Assembly: GCA_014189685.1 (NCBI GenBank)
Contig: DVAB01000031.1
Location: 1-5,466, forward strand
Reading direction: 5' to 3'
Length of the DNA stretch: 5,466 nt
From: Candidatus Naiadarchaeum limnaeum
GTDB lineage: Archaea > Undinarchaeota > Undinarchaeia > Undinarchaeales > Naiadarchaeaceae
The translations under genes and the position numbers were made by a program. How positions within the stretch are numbered: the first letter of the stretch is position 1; the number at the start of each line of letters is the position of its first letter. Shown here in pieces: positions 1 to 4,354 of this stretch. The notes beneath the pieces are model-generated. The model was not told the DNA's origin. It worked only from the letters and a program-made list of their open reading frames with translations, and searched no databases.

Positions 1-1913
1 ATTTTTATATCACCAGTGTTTTCGCAGGTATTGATGAAATCAAAATCAATGTTTGAGAAATTAATGCCACCGGCTTTTCTTCCAGTGCTTCCCCCGCTTC
101 CGCCGCCTCCGCTGCCGCCGGAGCCGCCACCAAGACCGCCCGAATCTGCCGTATATGTCCTATTAACTGACTGCTCAACATTATCCTGAACTTTGATTTT
201 TATTGTCTTTCCCGTAGCATAGTTTCCTTTATTAAAGGTTAGGGTATATTTGCCGGCCGCATATTCATTTATTGATGTTGCCTGCCCAAGCGACTGGCCT
301 TCAACTTCTGCTGTGAAGCGGTCTTCCCACAAGCCTACTAATGGCTGGTTCGCGGCGCCTACGCTGCCAACTACATTTGTGTTATCGTATGTTGCAGTAA
401 CCTGCGCGACAATGCTGCTGCCGCTCAAGCTGACTGAAGTAATTGTTGCGGAGAGCGTAGGCAGTTTGCCGTCTATGTCAGCTATTTCCCAGAACAGTCC
501 GTGGAAGGGGTCGGAGATGTCGTAGGGGAAGTAGATTTTCTCGTACGAGCAAGAAGTGCTCATATCAGTTGTATACCAAGAAGTTAAAGTTGCATCATCT
601 AATGGAAGTGGAGAATAGTTTTGAGAAATCCCACCATCATTATCGGTTATATCTAGATCGTATGTTTGAAAAGAAGTCGCTATTCGAATTTTTAAGTGCG
701 CAGTATCTATAAAATTCTGAGTGTGGCCCATCATATTTGCCATCTGTACTTGAGCTGGGATTTCTGTAAAGATAAAGTAGCTCCTCTTATACGGGTTATA
801 ATAAAAACTCCCCTGAGGGAAAAAGGAACTGGGTTGCGTATAAATATCCCCTATTTCATCATGATTCCAAAAAGTGCTTTGCAGGTAATAACTTTTCCAT
901 GAACTATCTTTTTCAAAATCTATAAGCACTCCATTTTTATGGATTTTGTCAAGAATCTCTAGTTGATCAAATGAAATTTTATATGGTCTCTCACCAATAT
1001 TCTGAACCCAGACAAAAATTGGTTCATAATCATTACAATGATCTACTAATAGACCATTTTGCTTATTGAAATAAGGGATATACTGAATCAATATTGAGTT
1101 ACTTATTCCAGCATAAGGGTCATAACCACGAATAATCCTGTATCTAACTTCATTTGGAAAATTTGCATCAGATACTTTAACAAAATAAGGTTTGTACATT
1201 TCTGCAATTTGGGCAGCAGTTTTTCCACTACCCGGGATAATTTCATTTTCCAGATACATCTCGTAACCTGGGATCAAAAAACGAGATTCGCTATTTGCAT
1301 CAGATACATTAATTGAATGAATAGGGAGCTTTGTGGATGCAACAAAAGGAGTTACGGATTCAATGGATGCCGCTTGAACTAGCGATAAACTTAGTTTTCC
1401 AGTTTTGCCAAACTGTATAATATATTCTTTTTGTGGGTGATAACTAGAAAATGAAGCTTTATCACCATTCAACTGTCCGCCAGGTGTGGCAGAAGTTACA
1501 GAGAAACCACTTGGCACCTCAAATTCCATAACGTCCAAAGAGAGTGGTAAATATAAACTGTAATTATAAGGAACTGCCCTCATTTTTATTTCGTTCAAAA
1601 AATCACCATTAAGTTCAAGATAAAGGTTTCCAGTTTCAGTAATTTGAAAAATTTTTATCTGAGAACCAAGAACATACTCATAGCTCGCTTTAATTTTAGA
1701 TAGTTCCTCTGCAGTAAGGTAAGCCGAATTAATTGCATATCCCATTGTAGTAACAGAAAGTGTATTTTGATTAACAACCGTAAATTTAACGATTTTCTGT
1801 TCTTCATTAGCAAAAGCAACCGAGGAGAAAAGTATCGTACAAATAAGAAAAATGCCTAGACTAACAAGAAGCAACTTACTACCTGTGCCCATTCCCTCAC
1901 CTATTCTACCCAT
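1..1913 (-). CDS. Large secreted surface protein, family not recognised (gene E; C-terminus beyond left edge)
   Basis: The frame is open from ATG at 1913 to the left edge, giving 637 codons without a stop. Residues 1-35 form a signal peptide: a short basic start, a hydrophobic core at about 14-33, and a likely cut after VAFA before NEEQ. Residues ~36-265 match the whole mature part of the 234-residue protein encoded at 3005-2301, sharing the landmarks SLYLP, RFLIPGY, AEMYKP and YRIIRGYDPYAGI. Residues ~270-450 are aromatic-rich and I recognise no family. Residues ~480-588 look like a beta-sandwich (Ig-like) domain ending NRTYTA. A Gly/Ser linker follows at ~590-611, then a new segment containing Cys. 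Several NxS/T sequons fit an exported, possibly glycosylated protein. ATG 1913 has GAGGGGG six bases upstream; ATG at codon 8 is an alternative start. It follows gene D by 14 bases. Export is well supported; an adhesin or S-layer-like role is only a guess. Confidence 0.85.
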   Translation of the reverse strand, partial: MGRIGEGMGTGSKLLLVSLGIFLICTILFSSVAFANEEQKIVKFTVVNQNTLSVTTMGYAINSAYLTAEELSKIKASYEYVLGSQIKIFQITETGNLYLELNGDFLNEIKMRAVPYNYSLYLPLSLDVMEFEVPSGFSVTSATPGGQLNGDKASFSSYHPQKEYIIQFGKTGKLSLSLVQAASIESVTPFVASTKLPIHSINVSDANSESRFLIPGYEMYLENEIIPGSGKTAAQIAEMYKPYFVKVSDANFPNEVRYRIIRGYDPYAGISNSILIQYIPYFNKQNGLLVDHCNDYEPIFVWVQNIGERPYKISFDQLEILDKIHKNGVLIDFEKDSSWKSYYLQSTFWNHDEIGDIYTQPSSFFPQGSFYYNPYKRSYFIFTEIPAQVQMANMMGHTQNFIDTAHLKIRIATSFQTYDLDITDNDGGISQNYSPLPLDDATLTSWYTTDMSTSCSYEKIYFPYDISDPFHGLFWEIADIDGKLPTLSATITSVSLSGSSIVAQVTATYDNTNVVGSVGAANQPLVGLWEDRFTAEVEGQSLGQATSINEYAAGKYTLTFNKGNYATGKTIKIKVQDNVEQSVNRTYTADSGGLGGGSGGSGGGGSGGSTGRKAGGINFSNIDFDFINTCENTGDIK

Positions 1914-1918
1914 GCTTA

Positions 1919-1925
1919 CCCCCTC
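1919..1925 (-). promoter_or_regulatory. Ribosome binding site of gene E
   Basis: GAGGGGG on the minus strand lies five bases before ATG 1913. It is a strong Shine-Dalgarno match and supports this start over the Met at codon 8, which has only a GGTGAGG set close in front of it. It sits between the stop of D and the start of E, as expected for the downstream gene of a two-gene transcript. Confidence 0.6.
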
Positions 1926-1927
1926 TA

Positions 1928-2269
1928 TTAACGATTTAACATGCCCCGAATTTGATTATAAATACAAAACAAAATTGGCCAAAAGATAATTGAATAGAGA
2001 AAATTCAATCCAAAAACAAAGTTCCATGTAGGCAGACCGCTGTTTTTAAGTAAAAACCACAATTCTGCACCAAGTTGGTTTGCACTCAATGGTTTATAAA
2101 GAAGCCAAATTAGCGTGTTTGGCGAAAGCAAAAATAGAAGGTTAGAAAGACCGTCTTCGCCAATAGATAACAATAAAATCGGCAGGACACCCAGCACAGC
2201 CCCTACCACCGCCCCCTTTTGCCAGTACCTCAAACCTTTCCAAACTTCAGATATTTTCTTGAGATTCAT
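1928..2269 (-). CDS. Small three-helix membrane protein (gene D), family not recognised
   Basis: The protein has 113 residues from ATG 2269. A charged amphipathic start (MNLKKISEVWKGLRYWQKG) is followed by hydrophobic segments at about 19-36, 43-58 and 83-104, ending in a short basic tail, so it is probably an integral membrane protein. An ATG at 2278 adds three residues. I prefer 2269 because the DNA around it aligns without gaps with the region around ATG 3407 of gene B, including the MNL(K/N)KI start. Beyond the first dozen residues I see no convincing similarity to A or B, so the shared part is mainly promoter and N-terminus. The gene lies 31 bases after C and 14 before E. By position it may be an anchor, chaperone or export partner of E; that is inference. 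Confidence 0.75.
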   Translation of the reverse strand: MNLKKISEVWKGLRYWQKGAVVGAVLGVLPILLLSIGEDGLSNLLFLLSPNTLIWLLYKPLSANQLGAELWFLLKNSGLPTWNFVFGLNFLYSIIFWPILFCIYNQIRGMLNR

Positions 2270-2307
2270 ACTTACCATACTTCATAGTGTTTTTCTATCT
2301 TTAAATA
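2255..2307 (-). repeat. Cassette leader repeat, copy at gene D
   Basis: These 53 bases cover the TATA-like box, the leader and the first five codons of D. They align without gaps to 3393-3445 at gene B; by hand I count 39 of 53 identical. The alignment crosses the end of gene C, so the repeated unit is defined by the leader and not by the upstream coding sequence. It indicates an old duplication of the promoter plus start of the membrane-protein gene. Confidence 0.65.
2300..2307 (-). promoter_or_regulatory. TATA-like box for genes D-E
   Basis: TATTTAAA on the minus strand, 30 bases before ATG 2269, overlaps the last codons and stop of C. The same box stands at the same distance before gene B (TACTTAAA). 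Archaeal transcription usually starts about 22-27 bases after the box, so a transcript here would have a very short leader or none. This is a prediction from spacing and conservation only. Confidence 0.4.
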
Positions 2308-3005
2308 CTATTAATCCCTGAATAAGGATCATTGCCCCGTATAACTCTATACCTAACTTCAGAATAAACTCTGTCATTCAAAGTTGTATAAAAGTGTGGT
2401 TTATACATTTCTGCAGTCTGCTGCGCTTCTGAACCAGTTACTAAAGTATAACCGGGAATTAAAAATCTGGATTGTGAATTTTTGCCATAAGAGTTAGCTG
2501 CATTTTTTATGGGCAGTTTAGAGGATGCCAGAGGGGCAATGTCAATACTTTGTGCGGCTATGCTAAATGATCCTACCTTACTACTAGTATCAATGAAATA
2601 TTCTTTTTTGGAATTATAATTCGCAATAACTGACTTTCCGTTTAATTCGATGCTATCCGCAGAAGTCGGCAAGTACAAACTATAATGATAAGGCATCTCA
2701 TTTATTTTGATACCACTGGAGAAATCACCATATAGAGTTACTTTCCAAAGAAAGGTGTCACCATTTCCAATCTGGAAATCGGTAATAGTAGCATTAAATA
2801 AATATTCGTAACCTTTCTTGATTTCGAAAACTATTTCGGGATTATTTAGACTATCTTGGCTAATTTCTTGATATCCCTGAAGTGTTACAATAAGAATATT
2901 TTGATCAACTAAACGCATATCCATAATCTCTTCAGAAGCAGCATATATAGGGTGGACTAAGAACAAGAGTACGATCGCCATTGTTATTAGATATTTTTTG
3001 TTCAC
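2301..3005 (-). CDS. Short secreted paralogue of the N-terminal part of gene E (gene C)
   Basis: The protein has 234 residues from a GTG start. Residues 1-22 are a signal peptide (MNKK, a hydrophobic core, PIYA, cut before ASEE). The mature part aligns along its length with residues ~36-265 of E: YEYLF, MPYHYSLYLP, LNGKSV, KKEYFI, SKLPIK, SRFLIPGY, AEMYKPHF and YRVIRGNDPYSGI are matched in order. E has about 20 extra residues after SLYLP. The protein stops right after the DPYxGI motif, where E continues for more than 370 residues, so C is either a stand-alone version of this domain or a truncated copy. DNA similarity is worn at synonymous sites, so the duplication is not recent. GTG 3005 is chosen because AGGGGAGGGGG precedes it and a signal peptide follows directly. 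It follows gene B by 24 bases. Molecular function unknown. Confidence 0.85.
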   Translation of the reverse strand: MNKKYLITMAIVLLFLVHPIYAASEEIMDMRLVDQNILIVTLQGYQEISQDSLNNPEIVFEIKKGYEYLFNATITDFQIGNGDTFLWKVTLYGDFSSGIKINEMPYHYSLYLPTSADSIELNGKSVIANYNSKKEYFIDTSSKVGSFSIAAQSIDIAPLASSKLPIKNAANSYGKNSQSRFLIPGYTLVTGSEAQQTAEMYKPHFYTTLNDRVYSEVRYRVIRGNDPYSGINSI

Positions 3006-3006
3006 T

Positions 3007-3017
3007 CCCCCTCCCCT
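3007..3017 (-). promoter_or_regulatory. Ribosome binding site of gene C
   Basis: AGGGGAGGGGG on the minus strand ends one base before GTG 3005. It contains GGAGG at a usable distance and decides the GTG start. The surrounding bases (AAAAATTAGG, G-rich run, start codon) recur at 3457-3475 in front of a 14-codon open frame, which suggests the two sites are copies. Confidence 0.6.
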
Positions 3018-3029
3018 AATTTTTAGATT

Positions 3030-3407
3030 TTAAGCAATCCAGATTGTCCCAAACAAAACACTTGCTAAAAACATAAAGCAAAGTAATAAAATTATACTTA
3101 AAATGAAAAAAGCTATAAAACCTAGTATTTGGTTTAAAAATCGCGAATCTGCGTACTTCTTTTTTAAGACTTTATCAAAAACAAATATGCCCATGAAACC
3201 ACTTAAAAGTAATAAAATAACAACACCGTTTCTTACAAGAGAAAAAATCTCTCTATATAAATTTGGGAGCAATCTATGGGAGTATGTTTTATAATAGGCA
3301 ATTGAACCTGCCAATTCTGCATATAATGCAATTAACAAAAATGCAACTAAAGGACTCAAATACCCTCCGTAGTTCTTGAACCAATCTTTAATTTTATTGA
3401 GATTCAT
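3030..3407 (-). CDS. Small multi-helix membrane protein (gene B), paralogue of gene A
   Basis: The protein has 125 residues from ATG 3407. A short charged start (MNLNKIKDWFKNYGG) precedes hydrophobic segments at about 16-38 and 60-78, a basic loop (DKVLKKKYADSR), and a long hydrophobic stretch at 91-124 that could hold one or two helices. It pairs with gene A: KDWFKNYGGYL, PLV, G..G.FVFD, L.QILGF..FF and the identical last residues IWIA. The frame stays open upstream to ATG 3524, but that extension lacks an RBS and runs through DNA that is non-coding leader in the sister cassette. ATG 3407 has GGAG 12 bases ahead and matches D's start. It is followed 24 bases later by secreted gene C and is probably co-transcribed with it. 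Family not recognised; a membrane partner of C is an inference. Confidence 0.75.
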   Translation of the reverse strand: MNLNKIKDWFKNYGGYLSPLVAFLLIALYAELAGSIAYYKTYSHRLLPNLYREIFSLVRNGVVILLLLSGFMGIFVFDKVLKKKYADSRFLNQILGFIAFFILSIILLLCFMFLASVLFGTIWIA

Positions 3408-3445
3408 GTTTATTACACTCCATAGTTGTTTTTTGAATTTAAGTA
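3393..3445 (-). repeat. Cassette leader repeat, copy at gene B
   Basis: This is the partner of 2255-2307, offset by exactly 1138 bases without a gap, about 39 of 53 bases identical by hand count. It covers the TATA-like box, leader and first five codons of B. The constant offset from box to start in both copies argues that spacing has been kept by selection. Confidence 0.65.
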
Positions 3446-3457
3446 TATGTTTGCCAT
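3413..3457 (-). pseudogene. 14-codon open frame with a secreted-gene-type RBS; possible deletion remnant
   Basis: ATG 3457 to TAA 3413 encodes MANIYLNSKNNYGV. In front of it stands AGGTGGGGGA preceded by AAAAATTAGG, closely matching the RBS and leader of gene C. After a few codons the sequence passes into the leader of gene B, TATA-like box included. So it occupies the slot where the first cassette should have its secreted gene: the RBS and start of a C-like gene are joined directly to the next promoter. I read it as what is left after the body of a secreted-protein gene was deleted. It could instead be a short leader ORF for B, since its stop lies five bases before ATG 3407. Confidence 0.4.
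3438..3445 (-). promoter_or_regulatory. TATA-like box for genes B-C
   Basis: TACTTAAA on the minus strand, 30 bases before ATG 3407, has the same spacing as the box before gene D. If it is used, the transcript would begin at or just before ATG 3407 and would largely exclude the GGAG at about -12; which initiation mode applies cannot be told from the sequence. Confidence 0.4.
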
Positions 3458-3536
3458 TCCCCCACCTAATTTTTCCATAGTTATCTTTTCTATGAACGAT
3501 ATAACCTATCCCAAATTTAATCATGAATCAATCAAA

Positions 3537-3898
3537 CTAAGCAATCCAAATTACTCCAAGAAAAGCACCAGCAACAAAAATTAGTGCCGGTATAATCCAG
3601 AAAAATGTTAAGAACCCTAGTATTTGTCTTAATACTCTATTTTTTACTTCATTTTGTAAAAAATATCTGTCAAAAACAAAAGATCCCAATAAACCACCAA
3701 AGATGGCTGAAATTACCCAGAGATCTTTAGAAAATCCGATAGTGTCTCTATACCATCCTGAAAAAAAACAAGAGTAGAAAGCAGAACTCTTGCATCCTCT
3801 GTCAATAGCACCAAAAAAACCAATTATTATTGGCAAAACTAAAGGAGTTAAATACCCCCATAATTCTTGAACCAATCTTTTATTGTTTTTGTATCCAC
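3537..3898 (-). CDS. Small membrane protein with an apparent frameshift (gene A), paralogue of gene B
   Basis: Gene A reads as a copy of B broken by one base. From GTG 3898 the frame gives VDTKTIKDWFKNYGG, matching B residue for residue in length, then meets TAA at 3848. The match resumes in another frame from 3854 (YLTPLVLPIII onward) to the stop at 3537, ending GVIWIA like B's GTIWIA. B has GGAGGG where A has G5 (3855-3859), so one missing base explains the break; restored, the protein is 120 residues with the same hydrophobic pattern and the FVFD and QILGF motifs. ATG 3925 in the same frame would add nine residues, but GTG 3898 aligns with B's ATG and has GGGAG about 14 bases ahead. As sequenced, only a product from TTG 3875 would keep the membrane part. 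This may be a pseudogene, a sequencing or assembly error, or recoding. Confidence 0.6.
3855..3859 (-). other. Site of the one-base frameshift in gene A
   Basis: There are five G on the coding strand (five C as shown). The aligned coding DNA of B reads GGAGGG at this point, one base longer, and the flanks are nearly identical (AAAGATTGGTTCAAGAA before, GTATTT after). A homopolymer is a typical place for both replication slippage and base-calling error. Confidence 0.65.
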
Positions 3899-3933
3899 GT
3901 TCCCGCTTCTCCCATTCTTATTCATTTTTCTCA

Positions 3934-3941
3934 CTTAAATA
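3934..3941 (-). promoter_or_regulatory. TATA-like box for gene A
   Basis: TATTTAAG on the minus strand is the third example of the box seen before B and D. It lies 35 bases before GTG 3898 but only eight before ATG 3925. If it is a true promoter element, transcription would start downstream of ATG 3925, which favours the GTG start. Part of the flank (AGTATTTAA, then AGAAAA) also matches the region before D. Confidence 0.35.
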
Positions 3942-3981
3942 CTCTTTTTAACTCTTCATAGTTAATGAAACTGCAAAATTC

Positions 3982-4006
3982 CTGCGAATTAAGCCAAAAT
4001 TCGCGG
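3982..4006. repeat. Short inverted repeat (hairpin) upstream of gene A
   Basis: GCGAATT (3984-3990) and AATTCGC (3998-4004) are perfect complements around a seven-base loop. CC and GG outside them could extend the stem past one bulged T. On the plus strand TTTT follows the stem. It could be an operator, a leader hairpin of the gene A transcript or a weak terminator; chance is also possible at this length. Confidence 0.35.
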
Positions 4007-4109
4007 TTTTAGAAAAAATAATTTTGATTGAAGATTCAATAAAAGCCAAAGAAGCCCCTAAAAGAAACTTTCCAGTTTGCCACGCACGAAAGATGTGCAT
4101 TTTTCTCCC

Positions 4110-4151
4110 TAAACCCCGAAGTTACTCACTATTAGTGGTGAAAGGGGTTTA
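4110..4151. repeat. Dyad symmetry overlapping the rightward promoter region
   Basis: TAAACCCC (4110-4117) pairs with GGGGTTTA (4144-4151), eight perfect pairs. Inside, TCACT and AGTGG/A form a second helix around ATT (CACT 4127-4130, AGTG 4134-4137), so the whole could fold as one interrupted stem-loop of about 40 bases. Its right arm runs into the TATA-like TTTATAAA at 4148-4155, so a protein bound to the dyad would compete with TBP there. Operator is one reading and an RNA hairpin is another. Confidence 0.4.
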
Positions 4152-4155
4152 TAAA
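4148..4155 (+). promoter_or_regulatory. TATA-like box upstream of the zinc-ribbon gene
   Basis: TTTATAAA is preceded by the purine run GAAAGGGG, resembling a BRE plus TATA arrangement. A start about 25 bases on would give a leader of roughly 40 bases that contains the AAAGGAG at 4201. It competes with the box at 4191 as the promoter. Confidence 0.4.
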
Positions 4156-4190
4156 GGCTTTTGGATGGCCCATAAACAAAAGGGAAAAAA

Positions 4191-4197
4191 TTAAATA
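4191..4197 (+). promoter_or_regulatory. Second TATA-like box, spacing fits a leaderless transcript
   Basis: TTAAATA follows the purine run GGGAAAAAA and is centred 27 bases before ATG 4221, the usual distance between an archaeal TATA box and a leaderless start. If it is used, the AAAGGAG at 4201-4207, rather far (13 bases) from the ATG, would not be in the RNA. Confidence 0.35.
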
Positions 4198-4220
4198 CCT
4201 AAAGGAGAAAATAAAAGACA

Positions 4221-4331
4221 ATGGGAGATTACTGCCCTAATTGTGGATGGAGCACATGGACATACAAAGCAACAAAGGAGGGTTATAAATATTGCCTAAA
4301 TTGCGGGCGCCAAATATCATCTTACTATTAG
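4221..4331 (+). CDS. Small two-CxxC zinc-ribbon protein
   Basis: The protein has 36 residues, ATG 4221 to TAG 4331. CPNCG (Cys 5 and 8) and CLNCGR (Cys 25 and 28) are separated by 16 residues, the classic zinc-ribbon layout for binding one zinc ion with four cysteines; the part between them is rich in Trp, Tyr and Lys. Stand-alone zinc ribbons of this size are common in archaea and usually bind nucleic acid or protein partners, but nothing here identifies a target. AAAGGAG stands 13 bases ahead of the ATG, and TATA-like boxes are at 4148 and 4191. The gene converges on folC with 23 bases between the stops. Despite its shortness, the paired CxxC motifs make a chance frame unlikely. Confidence 0.7.
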   Translation: MGDYCPNCGWSTWTYKATKEGYKYCLNCGRQISSYY

Positions 4332-4354
4332 TAAAATTCGCTTATAACAATAAT

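Larger units (their letters stand above)
3926..4220. other. Intergenic region between divergent genes
   Basis: These 295 bases separate gene A (minus) from the zinc-ribbon gene (plus). I see no convincing gene: the longest readable frame is 33 codons (4093-4194, plus), without an RBS and with unremarkable content. The region holds two dyad symmetries (3982-4006 and 4110-4151), rightward TATA-like boxes at 4148 and 4191, and a leftward one at 3934. Promoters for both directions must lie here or be absent. Confidence 0.6.

Noticed and set aside
73-146. GC-rich repetitive stretch as a DNA repeat or CRISPR-like element
   Set aside because: It is the codon run for a Gly/Ser linker in gene E, without regular unit length or spacers.
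250-525. 91-codon plus-strand open frame opposite gene E
   Set aside because: It lies wholly antisense to the continuous gene E frame, has no RBS, and its composition reflects the GC-rich complement of E.
696-902. 68-codon plus-strand open frame
   Set aside because: Antisense shadow of gene E, with no motif or RBS.
1956-1964. TATTTATAA on the minus strand as a promoter for gene E
   Set aside because: It lies inside the coding sequence of D, has no counterpart before C, and is explained by the codons it encodes; E has a strong RBS fitting co-transcription with D.
2115-2321. 68-codon plus-strand open frame
   Set aside because: Antisense to gene D and the end of gene C; no coding features.
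3103-3294. 63-codon plus-strand open frame
   Set aside because: Antisense to gene B, whose frame is supported by a paralogue.
3408-3524. N-terminal extension of gene B to ATG 3524
   Set aside because: No RBS is present, and the extension reads through leader DNA that aligns with non-coding sequence upstream of D and the RBS of C; ATG 3407 aligns with both sister genes.
3848-3862. Programmed -1 ribosomal frameshift in gene A
   Set aside because: TAT GGG GGT is not a canonical X XXY YYZ slippery heptamer, and B needs no shift. A missing base is simpler; recoding remains only a remote option.
3537-3875. Gene A as an intact 112-residue protein from TTG 3875
   Set aside because: The first codons are out of frame relative to the conserved KDWFKNYGG of B; the true N-terminus lies in another frame upstream, so the TTG start is an artefact of the frameshift, though translation from it cannot be excluded.
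4093-4194. 33-codon plus-strand frame in the intergenic region
   Set aside because: There is no RBS, it overlaps the dyad and promoter elements, and its product shows no recognisable feature.
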